Origin: Garcia nutans
Taxonomy: Eukaryota > Streptophyta > Magnoliopsida > Malpighiales > Euphorbiaceae
Assembly: GCA_947685225.1 (NCBI GenBank)
Contig: CANTUV010000051.1
Coordinates: 5,456,001-5,520,000 of the forward strand
Length of the DNA: 64,000 nucleotides
Direction: 5' to 3'
In this document: positions 12,160-24,285 of the stretch, in pieces
Layout of the letters: every line of letters starts with the position of its first letter
Numbering within the stretch: the stretch's first letter is position 1
Position numbers and translations under genes: made by a program
The notes under the pieces: generated by a model
Database searches by the model: none
Told to the model about the DNA's origin: nothing
The model's input: the letters and a program-made list of their open reading frames with translations, nothing else

Positions 12160-12176
12160 ATCTCCCACTTGGGCTA
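12160..12176 (-). other. Copia polypurine tract
   Basis: Read on the minus strand this is 'cccaagtgggagatt' directly before the TG of the 3' LTR. It is the standard second-strand priming tract of this Copia class. Confidence 0.85.
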
Positions 12177-12595
12177 ACATATATTAAATATAAATGTATA
12201 TACCTTAATGAGCTCATAAAAGCAGTCATACTGAAGGTGCCTCAAACAATCTCGTCCATTGATTATATCGATAAAGGACTGAAGGGCCAGTCGCCACATT
12301 CATCGTGACTCAAACCACCATCAATCACATTATCAATACTCTCAAATGACATAGATCAATAATAGGAGTGTAGCATGGAAACTACATGTAATGTGATCTA
12401 ATCATGCCTGTTTCCAACTTGTCAATCTTAAGTGAGATCAAACATAAATATAATACAGAGTGTAAAATACATAATAAAATGAAAGAAAAACTCATTTTTC
12501 TGCAGAAACTGAATGTACTTTATAAAATATATCCAATGTCAAAGAGAGCATACATAAAACTTAATGCAAACTTAATGAACAAACTCCCACTGAAA
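12177..12595 (-). other. Copia 3' untranslated region
   Basis: About 420 bases between the pol stop and the polypurine tract. The plus-strand frame 12404-12613 is not supported as a gene. Confidence 0.7.
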
Positions 12596-15500
12596 CTAAA
12601 TAGTCTCAAATAATGTGACACCCATACGAGCAGTGTGCTCATGAAAAACTTTCGGTATCACATCCTTAGTGAGCGGATCCGCAATCATGGAGTTCGTTCC
12701 AATATGCTCTATGGATATCTGTCCACTCTATACTCTCTCCCTCACAGCCAGAAACTTTATCCCAATGTGTCTCGATCGAGAAGAGCTTCTGTTGTTGTTG
12801 GAGAATAAAACCGCTGAGTTATTATCACAGTATAACTTTAATGGCCTTTCAATGCCATTCACAATGCGCAGCCCTGTGACAAAGTTTCTCAGCCAAATAG
12901 CCTGATTGGATGCCTCGTAGCTTGCTATAAATTCTGCTTCCATGGTGGAGGTAGCTACTAGAGTTTGTTTCACACTCTTCCAAGAAATAGCACAGCCAGC
13001 CAAAAGATATATGTAGCCTGATGTGGATTTCCGACTGTCTTGGCATCCCGCAAAATCAGAATCAGTATACCCAATGATCTCAAGCTGATCTGATCGCCTG
13101 TATGTGAGTATATGTCCCTTAGTTCTCTGAAGATACCTCAAGACTCTTTTGGCTGCTTTCCAATGATTCATTCCTGGATTGCTGAGATATCGCCCTAACA
13201 TGCTAACTATGAATGAAATATCTGGACGAGTGCAAACTTGAGCATACATCAGACTCCCAACTACTGACGCATAAGGAATCTTCTGCATCTCCTGAATCTC
13301 AAGTTCACCCTTTGGACACTGATCAAGACTGAATTTATCTCCTTTAGCAACTGGGGTATCAATTGGTCTACTGTTGTGCATACTAAATCTCTTGAGCACT
13401 TTCTCAATATAACCCTTTTGTGATAATCCAAGAATACCTCGAGTACGGTCTCGATGTATTTGAATCCCTAATACAAAAGAAGCTTTACCTAAATCTTTCA
13501 TCTCAAAGTGTTTTGAGAGAAAGACTTTGGTCTCGTGCAGCAAGTCCTTACAGTTAGTAGCAAGCAATATGTCATCCACATATAAGACCAAAAAGATAAA
13601 CCTACTCCCACTGAACTTGTGATACACATAATCTTCCATAGCATTTGTCTCAAAACCGAAAGAGACAACTACTTCATGAAACTTGAAGTACCACTGACGA
13701 GAAGCTTGCTTGAGTCCATAAATGGATTTCTTTAATCTGCATACCAGTCGCTTTGGGTCTCCAGACACAAAGTTTTCTGGCTGCACCATATAGTTGGTTT
13801 CATCAATGTCACCATTGAGAAACGCAGTCTTCACATCCATTTGATGTAACTCAAGATCAAAATGTGCAACTAGAGCCATGATTGTCCTAAAAGAGTCCTT
13901 CGATGAAATCGGAGAGAAGGTCTCTTTATAGTCAATCTCGTCTTTCTGAGTGAAGTCTTTAGCTACAATACGAGCCTTATATCTTTCCACATTACCATTA
14001 GAATCCCTCTTGGTCTTAAATATCCATTTGCAACCAATAGGTTTCTTTCCTTCAGGTAATGGGATAAGATCCCAAACTTGATTATCTTGCATAGATTTAT
14101 ATTCTTCACTCATTGCCTCAATCCACTTATGAGAGTTGGAATCCTGCATGACATGATGAAAGCCGATTGGATCATCTTCCACCATGTCTATAGTGTCCTC
14201 ATGTTCCTAAAGATATACTACATAATCATCTGGAATAGCATTTCTTCTCTCTTTAGTGGACCTCCTTAAAAGCACAGGTTCTGGCTCAAATTCTTGAGGT
14301 TGTTGAGCTTGTTCTTGAGGAAGTTGTTAAACATTGTCTTGTATTGGAACTTGATGTGCTTCTGGAACAGTGACAGGCATAGGAACCAGAACACTGCTAG
14401 GAGCAATGATAGGAATCGACACTGAGTGTTCCTGACTTGATCCCTCCTCAAAGACAATGTTTCTAACCTTACTTCTCCCCCCAAACTCAACATCCTCAAA
14501 AAATTTTGCAATTCCCGTCTCAAAAATAGATCTGAGAGTAGGATTATAAAACTTAAAACCCCGAGACCGCTCAGAATAACCAACAAAGTAGCTACTAACA
14601 GTTTTGGAGTCCAATTTTATCTCATTAGGCCTATAAGGCCTAGCCTCAGCAGGACATCCCCAAACATGAAGGTGCTTTAGACTGGGTTTGCGTCCATTCC
14701 AAAGCTCATAAGGTGTTTTTGTAGCTGCTTTAGTTGGTACTCTATTATGAAGATAGACTGTTGTCTTTAATGCTTCTCCCCACAGAGACTCAGGTAAAGA
14801 AGAATGACTAATCATACTTCTAACCATATCCATAAGAGTCCTGTTACGTCTCTCAGATACACCATTCATGCTGGGTGTACCAGGCATGGTGTATTGAGGG
14901 ACTATACCATAGTCATGTAGGAAAATAGCAAATGGTGCTGGACGTTATTCACCTGAACTGTCATATCTACCGTAGTACTCACCACCACGGTCAGATCTAA
15001 CGCATTTAATCTTCTTTCCGAGTTGGTTTTCAACTTCGGCCTTATAAGATTTGAAAACGTCCAGAGACTCTGATTTCTCATGAATGAGATATAGGTACCT
15101 GTAACGTGAGTAATCGTCTATGAATGATATAAAGTATCTTTGACCATTCCTAGTTGCTGTAGGAAATGGGCCACAGATGTCCGTATGTATCAACTCTAAG
15201 ACGTTTGATGACCTATTGGCACCTAATCTCTTTTGTTTAGTCTGTTTACCTTTAATACACTCAACACAGGAGTCCAAATCTGTGAAATCAAGTGTATTTA
15301 TGATACCATCTGACACAAGATGCTCTATTCTAGATTTGGATATGTGACCCAAACGTCTGTGCCATAGAGCAGCTGAGTTATCCATATTCAGCTTCCTTTT
15401 GGTACCTATAGTACTAACTTGCAGGGTCTCATTATAAGAGGCATCAATATCTAACATATATAGATTATGAAGTGCATACAAGAAACCAGTACCTAAAATT

Positions 15501-16063
15501 TTTGAATCCATAGATAAAGTAACTTTATTGTTTCCAAATGAACAAGTAAAACCAGATTTGTCCGAATGGGAAACAGAAATTAAATTCCGCCTAAAAGACG
15601 GAATAACGAAAGTATCTACTAGATCCAAAAAATTTCCAGTTCTTAAACGCAATCTAAAATGTCCTATCGCCTCTACTTCTACTGGTTCGCCAGTTCCCAT
15701 ATAAACGTATCTTTCACCGTCAGTTGGCTTTCGGTAACTTAGGCAACCCTGCATTAAAACACTTATGTGACTAGTAGCACCAGAATCTATCCACCAAGTG
15801 TTTCTAGGTACCGAAGTTAAATTAACTTCAGAACAGACTAAAACAAAATATTTTCCCTTATCAGCAGTCTTATTATTAGTATTTTCATTCATAGGGACAA
15901 AGTTGGGATTACACGACATGCTAGCTGAATTCAGAGAAAATAAATAATAAATAAATGACATAAGCTCACAATCCACAAAAAATTGAAACAAATCACAGAA
16001 GTAGAGTTCAAATATTGGTAACAAGATACCGGACACAACATTAATATTCTCATCTTTGGACAT
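12596..16063 (-). pseudogene. Copia pol polyprotein (PR-IN-RT-RNase H), four in-frame stops
   Basis: A single frame runs from about 16063 (or the ATG at 15919) to TAG at 12596-12598 with no frameshift. Protease has WWIDSGATSHIS near 15800-15770. The pre-integrase zinc region has LWHRRLGHISKSRIEHL and CVECIKGKQ (15370-15230). The integrase core has HTDICGPF, FIDDYSR and SDRGGEYYG. Reverse transcriptase has WIFKTKRDSNG, TAFLNGDI and the catalytic YVDD (about 13580). RNase H has YTDSDFAGC, CDNNSAVLF and SRHIGIKFLAVRER, and the end reads TNSMIADPLTKDV. Internal stops are TAA at 14945, TAA at 14327, TAG near 14206 and TAG near 12728. All catalytic motifs are intact, so damage is limited to point nonsense mutations plus the missing gag. 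The pol order (integrase before RT) confirms Copia. Confidence 0.95.
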
Positions 16064-17442
16064 AAAATATTAACTGTAATTGGTATCTCAACGCAGTAAT
16101 CAAATATTGACAATTCAGTCCTGTCAAATAATAAACCTTCATTTGGGCCGATTTATTATCCACATGGATGAACACATAATAATTATCACATATTTATTAC
16201 CATAATGTATTCTCAATTCAGCCAGATAGCAACCTTCCTTTGGGCCGGTATACTACCCGCAATGAATTTTAATACACCTTTCTAATATCCCAAATAAATT
16301 AATTTACACAATAGAGTTCACTTTGGTAACTTTTTGCTTCAATTAATTTATCATTAAAAATATTAGACACAATCACGACTAAAATACCAAAATTTAAACT
16401 CAATTTAATAAATTCTCAAATACAATTAAAATTTAATATTGTAATAAATATAAAATTAAACTTTAATTGAACTGTAATTCTTAATAAATTGATTGCAATA
16501 TTTATATTAATTAAATTTAAGCTCAATTAAATATTGCAATAAACTTTAATTAATTAATTAAAATAAAAAATAAAAAAAATTTGGGCCAAAAAATGAATAA
16601 ATAGAAAATTTTAGGCCAAAAAATAAATAATTAAAAGTTTTGTGGGTGAAAACAGAAATTACAAAACTTTTTAGGTCAAAATCGGATTATCAGAAGTTAG
16701 AGGACCTGTTTGCAATATTAAAAAATATATTTTATTTGAGCTTTAGTTCGGTCCAGAGATGCGCGGTTCACTTCTTCAAAACGCGCCGTTCTAGATCAAA
16801 ACGGTGCCGTTTTGTGCTAGGGCTGCAAACTGTTCAAAACGCAGCGCTCTACCCAAAACGGTGCCGTTTTGGAGCGTGGTCTTCGTCTCCAAACCGAAGA
16901 AGAACACTTTGCTACCGCTCGCTCCAATTTTTCGATCCAACACCGTCCACCGCCGGTGACAACCTCTAGATGGTTGTTCGAGCACCGAACAACCTCCGGC
17001 CATCGTCTATTGGCGATGAACGGCGATGAATCGCCTGAAAAAACACAAAATCGAAAAAAAAAACTTAAATCGGAATTGCAAATCTCAAACCGGCCGAACG
17101 ATCTCCATCCTTTTCCACCGTTTCCACCGCCGGTAGCCACCAAACGAGGGTATACACCCTCCCTAACGCCACTTCCGGTCAACAATCCGACCAAATACAC
17201 AGAAAATAACCAAGGAACCAAAATCCCAAATTTTCGAAACTGTTCTTCGAAGAACAGTTTCAATTTTTTTTTTATTTTTTTAATTAATTAATTAATTAAC
17301 CCAAACCAGATTAGACCAAAATAATTCCGAATAGATTCTAGAGAAAACACAATAATCAAATAAACCGAATTCTGATTAAATTCTAGTATCATCAGTCAAA
17401 TACGACAATTTAATCCGAAAATCTAGTAACCTAGCATATGGC
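16064..17442 (-). other. Copia 5' leader with GC-rich insert, no gag
   Basis: This is where gag would normally lie. From the PBS leftward there is an AT-rich stretch with (TTAA)n at 17279-17299, then a distinctly GC-richer block at 16740-17240, then AT-rich DNA to a polypyrimidine-AG just before the ATG at 15919 that resembles a 3' splice site. Open frames on both strands in the GC block (16869-17291 plus, 16817-17263 minus) have no gag features and mirror each other, so I do not call them genes. The block may be captured host DNA. Confidence 0.6.
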
Positions 17443-17454
17443 TCTGATACCAAT
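17443..17454 (-). other. Copia primer-binding site (initiator Met tRNA)
   Basis: The minus strand reads TTGGTATCAGAGC immediately after the right LTR. This is the canonical plant complement to the 3' end of initiator methionine tRNA. Confidence 0.95.
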
Positions 17455-17946
17455 TGAAAGGGGGAGAAAACCTGATTCCCCTAAAACATAAAATATGCAT
17501 AGATCACTAGATTATTCAAATTAAATTACAAAGGGCTGAATTGCATACCTGACATCATCGTATGTTGAAGCTGAAGACGATTTTGGAGTTTGTCGCCTTC
17601 CAGGGGATACACACTTTAAGTTTAGCGGAAGCACTACTGAAGGAACGTAATGTTCTCTTAAAAATTGTTATGTTCCTCTGTAGACCACGACTCCTTATTT
17701 ATAACTGATGATGATGATTAATTTCTATTTTGGTCCTTCAACAAAACAGAAATTCTTATCGGTCTCTACACTTAGAATCCTATTACGAGTAGGACACCTC
17801 AATAGTCAACAATCCTAATTAGATCAAAACTTTAATTTGACTATTTTAATTTGACTGCAATACATATTTTAATATTTAAATATATTTAGCTCATACTTAT
17901 GATTAATTAGAGGATTAATTTTAACAATATAAAATTAATTCTAACA
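17455..17946 (-). repeat. Copia 5' LTR
   Basis: 492 bp, TG...CA, paired with 11668-12159. It carries the element's promoter by position. Confidence 0.95.
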
Positions 17947-17951
17947 TTACC

Positions 17952-19796
17952 TTCTTATGATGCATACAAATTAAATAAAAATATTTTTTAATAAACAAAC
18001 TGCAGAAATACAAGTTTACAAACTAGTTTTATGGAGCACTAAAAAGTTTTTCTTTTGCAAATATCAAAAAACCTTTTTGCAAAATAATAGAGAGGAAAAA
18101 AATGGACTAATCATATTAAGGTTATCAATTTTATATTTTATTAACTCCTCTAAATAATATCTCGTATGAAAAAAAATTCACACATCATCATCATATATCA
18201 AGTGCATGATGCATCAAACTTGACTTGACAATTCTTAGAGAACATTCAATATTCACCAACAAGTAGACTTTTATATTGTTAACAATAATATCCATTTGGT
18301 CTTCCTTCAAAATAATGACAATTAAGGAAAAAAGAAAAAAAAAAACTTGCAGTATTAACAGCAAGTAAACTTTTATATTGTTAATAATAATATCCCTTTG
18401 TCTTCCCCTAAAATAATGACACAATTAACAAAAAAAAGAAAAAATGTTTAATACTTCGAAAAAAATCATTTACTCGATATCTTACAAGATTACTTCATTT
18501 TAACAACAAAATGTAGCTATCTACAAATCAAATAGGCTTATGGCTTTGTTTTTGTAAGGAGATAACTTTGTTTTTGTTAAGGTAAGTCACTTGATTAAGC
18601 TTAACCTTGTAAAAAATAATGCAACTAGGATCATTCCCATACAATATTAATAAATATCTATTATAGTTTCATAAAGAATCACATGTGTACAAGGAAAACA
18701 ATTAATCAACCAATTAATCAACGTATACTATTCTTTAATAAGCCTTTGCATTACAAGCAAACTTATAACAAAAAATTAATGAAACACAATATCATGAAAT
18801 TAAGTATGAAGATATCAGGTCCAAAAGGCAACAAGCGAAGAGGTTAACATATCATATTACAACCAAGGACAACAGCTTAATCAGGGAAGGAAGAAGGAAT
18901 ACAACAAAAAATTTTACATGTGAAGCATAAGAATACTTTTAAAGAATTATTGCATATCAAATAAACATTCAAAAAATTTTGATAAAAAAAATATACATGC
19001 AAAAAAAAAAAACCAAGCTTTTCTAAATAATGTAAATTATTAAATTCAAGTTATTGATTTAGGAAGTTCTTATGCTCATCTTCTCTACTAGGCTTATAAT
19101 ATCTTTCACAATCACATTAATATTGTATTAGTTTTTGGTTAATTAATTGTGGAGTAATTGTAGTTCGTTGTGGAGCCAAGTTTGAAAGATGCATGAAAAT
19201 TGTTCAAGAAAATTCATGCCCATGAACAACTGAAATTTGATGAATTATTCCATGCAAGGTATTCTAGTATTATGGGCTCCGCAAAAGAAAGCTGATTTGC
19301 CATCCAAGCATGCATTAAAGAAGAAAAGTATCTAGATTTGAAACCTTTGATAACAAAGTTTATAAGCCCTAATTCCTTATATAAACCCTAATTCCTTTGA
19401 TAAATAAAAAAAGAATACAAAATAATGGAGCACGTAGAAGAATTATTATGTTTACCTGAGTGGATGCCCAATTTGTTTTACAGAATAAGAAGGCTATGTA
19501 GAAGAAGAAGCGTATTTTTTCCACTAGGTGAAATCTTTAGGATGAAAACTGGATTTATGAAAGACTTTTTTTAAAAAAATTTATAGTTAGCATCCTAAAA
19601 TCCAATTAAATTCAAAATTTTATAAATCCATCTAAATTAATGACTTTTTGAATACTATTAAATTTTAATAGACTTCTAAAAAGTCATTATTGAATACTAT
19701 TAGATTTTATGAGATTCCAAATAAATTTGAATTGAATACCATCAAATTTTTAAGGTCAATTAAAATCCAATAGAATCCTAGTATAATAAACCCCCA
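17952..19796 (-). other. Harbinger copy B, 5' non-coding end
   Basis: This is the remainder of the Harbinger element upstream of ORF1. There is no protein-like frame. About 19480-19460 on the minus strand ends '...cactcag' followed by GTAAAC, which could be a 5' UTR splice donor. The last 230 bases carry the subterminal 'attttaatag' repeats that mirror the left end. Confidence 0.55.
18262..18430. repeat. Local tandem duplication, about 101-bp period
   Basis: The block 'cttttatattgtta(a)caataatatcc...ataatgac' occurs at 18268-18320 and again at 18369-18421, with an A-rich spacer between. It lies within the Harbinger non-coding end. Confidence 0.8.
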
Positions 19797-19799
19797 TAA

Positions 19800-20760
19800 A
19801 TGTTTTCTGTGGAGAATGTGTTCTAATTCAATTCCTATTTTAACAAATCTAATTAAGAGAATTTTGTGTTCTAATGATATTTGCCCCATATGTTTAGCTA
19901 AAGAAGAAACTACTATTCATCTTTTATTCAAGTGTCAATATGCTAAAGCATTATTGTTTGCTTCTACCATCGACTTTATTCCTCTAGCCCTTAACACAAC
20001 TTCCTTGTTTAATGAGTGGTATGATTTTTACAGCTCATTCAAGGGAGTTGATGGTAATCGGATTTTATCACAAGTTGGATACATATGCTCGAAAATCTGG
20101 AAAGCCAAAATTTTTTTTTGTTTTTAGGGTGTTTCTTCTGACCCAATAATAATCTTGTACAAAGCTAAATTTTCATTTATTGATTTTATTAAAGCCCATA
20201 ATGCAAAAGTTACTCAATCTTCTATTCATAGTTCTAAACATTTTGAGTCTTCAATCTTCAACCCAAGCCAATTGGACTCCTCCTGAAAGAGGATGGACTA
20301 AAGTGAATTCAGATGTAACTTATTCGCCATCTTCTTCACTTGCTGATGTTGGGGCCATCATTAGAAAATTTGATGGGAATACTTTTGATGGAGTAGCATG
20401 TCTAATTAAATCTAGGTCGACGCTCAAAAATGAATCTCAAACATTATAAATTGTAGTTCAAAAGGCATCTTCTTTAAATCTTGAATACTGCCATTTTGAA
20501 TATGACTGCTCCTGTTGATTAATGCAATCAATGATATCCATGCTTGTAATTAGGAAATTGAAGCAATAGTGCTGAACATTTGGGAAGTTAGCTAGAAATT
20601 TTAGATTTTGTGTGTTTAAACACGTTCTTAGAAAGTGTAACAGGCAGTAGATTATATCTGCAAGTTAAAAATCTATGTTAAATCCAGATTGAGTATCTAG
20701 GCATCCTAACTAGCTAAATGATATAATTTGATATGACTTTCAATCTTCTTAATATATATC
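19800..20760 (+). pseudogene. LINE-type zinc-binding plus RNase H remnant
   Basis: The frame opens KCFLWRMCSNSIPILTN and continues DICPICLAKEETTIHLLFKC (19800-19940). This is the zf-RVT zinc-binding domain that follows reverse transcriptase in plant LINEs. Next comes WTPPERGWTKVNSD (20270-20310), the start of an RVT_3 RNase H domain, with VGAII and later frame-shifted pieces corresponding to CHFEYD, NRAADYICKL-like and a terminal region near 20740. Stops and frameshifts abound. The 5' part, including the reverse transcriptase itself, is missing at the Harbinger boundary. It could also derive from the many RNase H-like gene copies in plants. Confidence 0.7.
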
Positions 20761-20994
20761 TCTTTTTGTTCAAGAAACGTTATCTTAACATTGGGCTTAA
20801 TATATGGTATATATCCTAATATATACCAAGAACAAAAAGGAAGGTGCATTTTTTATTTTTATTTTTTTCATTTTTATTTCTTTTGTCATTTAATCTTTTA
20901 TGTGCATAAAGAATAATAAATTGGATATAAACATAAGATATTATGGTTAAATTTAATTAATATCAATATACATATATTTGTTTTTAAAAATATT
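20761..20994. other. AT-rich spacer, nothing identified
   Basis: This contains a short inverted repeat 'tggtatatatcctaatatatacca' straddling 20803-20827 and a T-rich tract. The left boundary of the neighbouring Copia LTR could lie inside it. Confidence 0.4.
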
Positions 20995-21258
20995 TAATAT
21001 GTTATAAATATAAAGAAATAGGAAGAGAGAGAGAAATATGAGAAAGAAATAGATAGAAGAATATAATGATTTTTTTTATTTCTTGTAAGTTATGTTATAT
21101 ACACTACCCATAATGAATTTATATTGTAATATAAGTAGATTTCATATAAGAACATATAATTATAAAATTACAACTATAATCTGGATTAGATAAAACTAAT
21201 CATAATCTATATAAGATAAAGTTAATTAATTAAGCAGTTATCTACATATCTCATAACA
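20995..21258 (-). repeat. Outer Copia 3' LTR (approximate)
   Basis: It ends 'ctcataaca' on the plus strand. The adjacent minus-strand 'ttcaagatgaag' is a plausible polypurine tract. It is matched by 52755-53014 with many substitutions, so the element is old. The left limit is uncertain. Confidence 0.65.
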
Positions 21259-21479
21259 CTTCATCTTGAATGACTATCCTTATAAATATGCTTCGTTAAA
21301 ACATTGCTGAGAAAAATTCAGTAGGATAAAAACTTAGCAAAGAAATAGAATATAATATTCACAGATAAATTCTCCTCAAAAATATAACTGACTATGACAT
21401 ATAACTAAGTGAATGCATTCCAATAATATTGTGAACAAGTTTTTAAAAATTTATATTGGCAGTGCTTTTGTAAATAAAT

Positions 21480-24270
21480 CTGCTAGATTGTCACTTGAAC
21501 AAACTTTATAAATATCGACTTTTCCTTCTTTTACAAGTTCATGAGTATAAAAGAACATTGGTGATATATATATATAGTCTTATCACTTTTTATATAGCCT
21601 TTCTTGATTTGTGCGATACATGCTACATTATCTTCATATATATTGTTGGTTTGTCACTTTCTATAGCTAACTCACAAACTCCTCTAATATGTTTGATTAT
21701 GGTTTTCAACCATACATGTTCATGACTAGCTTCATGAATGGCTAATAACTCTAAATAATTTGATGAATGGCTAATAGAACATGTTTTACTCCATTTAAAT
21801 GTTTTTTAGTTGGTGCAGAACTAAATCTTGCAAACAAGTTAACTGCAAAAGCAATATCTGATCTTGTATTGTTAGCAAGATATAAAAAGACCCCTATTGT
21901 ACTAAGATATATTACTTCGGGATTAATAATCTTTTTATTATCTTCTCATGGGCTAAAAAGGATCTCCTTTTACATCAAAAGAATGAACAACCATTGGATT
22001 CCTTAATGGATAAGATTTATTCATATAAAATTATTTCAAGATTTTTTGATATATGATGCTTGATGGATAATTATTCCATTGACAAATACCAAACTTAAAC
22101 TCTAAGACAAAATTTTATTTTTTCAAGATACTTCATTTCAAATTACTTCTTTAAATAGCCTACATTAATTGAGATCTCTTCTAAAATTCTCATATATTTA
22201 AATTATCAACATAAACTATAACTATAATAAATTCTGAATTTATCTTCCAGATAAAAATACATGGGCAAATGAAATTATTTTTATATTCATTTTCTCTAAA
22301 TATTCAAATAGATGATTATGCCACATCTGCCTATATTGTTTTAGCTCATACTAGGATCTTTAGAGCTCAATATCATATATTTTTCTAGGTAATATATGCT
22401 TCATGCATCTTGAGTCCTTCAAGAATTTTCATATATATATGTCATTATCGAATAAATTGTATAAGCAAGTTGTCACAACATTCATCAAATATATGTCGAT
22501 CCCTTCAAAGGCTGCTAAACTAATAAAAAAAATCTAAAGATAATAGTATCTATGATAGAAAAATATATCTCATTATATTCTATCCTAGGTCTTTGTGAGA
22601 ATTCTTGTGCCATAAGTCATGCCTTGTATCTCACAATTTTATTTAACTTATTTTTCTTATGAGCCATATGGGTAAGTTGTCATAATGTAAGTTGTCATAG
22701 GAGAAATGTGTTCTTTGCATAACTGCTTTTGATTCATTTCTTTTATAATAGGTCTGATATTTTCTAGTATTTGGACGACTGGTCTAAATACTATACCACA
22801 TTTTCAGTCTGAATTACTTCTTTCCACTTTGGCTAATCACTTTGACGTCAAAAATTTTAAATTTTTTAAGCTCAAGTATATTTCAATAATTTCAACATCA
22901 ACTATATTTGTAAACATATTATCAATAATAATTTCATATCATTCCCATATATTTTTAAATTTTAATGAGATTTTATAATTTTTCAAAACTGAAATCACTT
23001 CTAGGGTTATTTCTCTAGAAATATGCAGTTGTTGATCTATGTTACTTTTGACCTTTTCAAGAGTGTTATTTTGAAATTATCTATTTTCTTTTCTTTCAAA
23101 CAATAATATTTTGAACCAATAGGTCTTTCATGTTTCTTGCTTATATGAGATTTATTTAGTAACATATATTTAGAATGTCCTGCAGGGACAATCATTTTTT
23201 TAGGAGCATTAGCAATCAGAACATATTATTTAGTGACCTTTGATTTCTAAAACATATCTAACAACTGATTTATTCTATAAATGAATTATTCTTTGAACCT
23301 CAAATTCACACTAATTTATATATATATCAAGAATAAACAAGATTGATGTATTTTAATTAATCTCTTATGCTTTTGGCTATATTCAATTATCTTCCCCTGA
23401 TAATAGAAAAATTGATTCATCAAATTGACAATCTAAAAATCTTACTCTAGAAAATTTTTCATTAAAGATATAAGATATCTAATAATATGCAAATAATCAA
23501 AACCTATATAGATACCAAGATAATGTTGATAACCCATTTAATTTCTTTGAAGAGATACAATAAGAACATATACAATGCAACAAAAAAATTAATATTACAA
23601 ATTCTAGATAAGATATATTATGTCAGTTAAACACAAGTTGTAAAGCGAAAAACTTATGATGTGCAAATATTCAAATGCAAATTAAAGGTGCAATAATATC
23701 GTATCCAAACATGTATCCAAGTAGATATAAGAAATTTGAATTTCATAAGCATATGAATAATAATTAATCGTAAAAGTTCAATCAATAATGATTCAGTTAA
23801 ACCATATTAAGTATAAATATATACAATAAAATGTTTAATATTAATAAAGAATAATCATAAAATACTTTTCAAGTGAACTGATATACGTTATCCAAATAAA
23901 CTGTCTTGATAGGATAATTATGAAGAAAAATTATGAGTTAATAATAGATAAATATGTGACCATCAATTTGAAACATTAATCAAAATCATAAATTATCTAA
24001 ATGGTCCACAAGATGGATGGATATGGTAACAAATATCCCTATGTATTCTTTGTAGAAATTCAGGAGATTCTAAATATAATTTAGATGATAAAAGGTCTCA
24101 CAATTAATTTATCTTGAGTACAAGAAGTACAAAAATAATCATCATACAAAAGAATTTTTAATTTTTTAGTGGATGTCTATTTGTATTCTTAACAACACGT
24201 CGTATCATGTTTGAACCTAGATGACTAATATGATCATGCCAAAATATAAAATTTTTTGGATCTATACACT
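21480..24270 (-). pseudogene. Degenerate Copia pol (RNase H, RT, integrase)
   Basis: Minus-strand fragments, listed from the left edge: RNase H (ELLAIHEASHE, YEDNVACIAQI-like and DLFTKALP-like near 21500-21750), then YLANNTRSDIAFAVNLFARF (about 21800-21900). RT follows at 22100-22700, with RPRIEYNEIYFS, ISLAAFEGIDIYLMNVVT, NDIYMKILEGLKMHEAY and YELKQYRQMWHNHL. The integrase-RT linker at 22750-23260 has VPAGHSKYMLLNKSHIS and RPIGSK. The pre-integrase region near 24070-24265 reads FIFWHDHISHLGSNMIRRVV. Dozens of stops and frameshifts are present. This family differs from the complete Copia at 11668-17946. Confidence 0.8.
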
Positions 24271-24285
24271 TTTGGTGGATAGAGT

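Larger units (their letters stand above)
11668..17946 (-). mobile_element. Complete Ty1/copia LTR retrotransposon, gag-less
   Basis: The element is 6279 bp and bounded by two 492-bp LTRs (TG...CA), with a perfect 5-bp target duplication TTACC at 11663-11667 and 17947-17951. It is minus-oriented. The primer-binding site lies inside the right LTR, pol runs leftward, and the polypurine tract abuts the left LTR. By eye the LTRs differ at about 12 of 492 positions (about 2.4 percent), so this is one of the younger insertions here. It inserted into Harbinger copy B. No gag ORF or CCHC zinc knuckle was found between leader and protease. Confidence 0.95.
6404..19796 (-). mobile_element. PIF/Harbinger transposon with two nested insertions (copy B)
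   Basis: The left end 'agagggtgtattggatt' follows TAA (6401-6403). The right end, read in reverse, is 'tgggggtttattatactagg' and is followed by TAA (19797-19799), consistent with the TAA/TTA target duplication of this superfamily. Both ends carry matching AT-rich subterminal repeats. Inside, on the minus strand, are a Myb/SANT-like ORF1 (10265-11322) and a DDE transposase ORF2 (about 8560-10006), both broken. Removing the Mutator-like insert and the Copia element leaves about 5.5 kb, a normal size for a PIF/Pong-type element. A caveat is that the right flank is LINE coding sequence while the left flank is DUF1640 promoter DNA. The two ends may therefore have been brought together by rearrangement. 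Confidence 0.65.

Noticed and set aside
12404..12905. Plus-strand frames over the Copia 3' end
   Set aside because: Antisense to RNase H coding and the 3' UTR, with no independent support.
16817..17291. Overlapping open frames on both strands (140 and 148 aa) as genes
   Set aside because: They mirror each other in a GC-rich block with no recognisable domain and lie in the leader of a Copia element.
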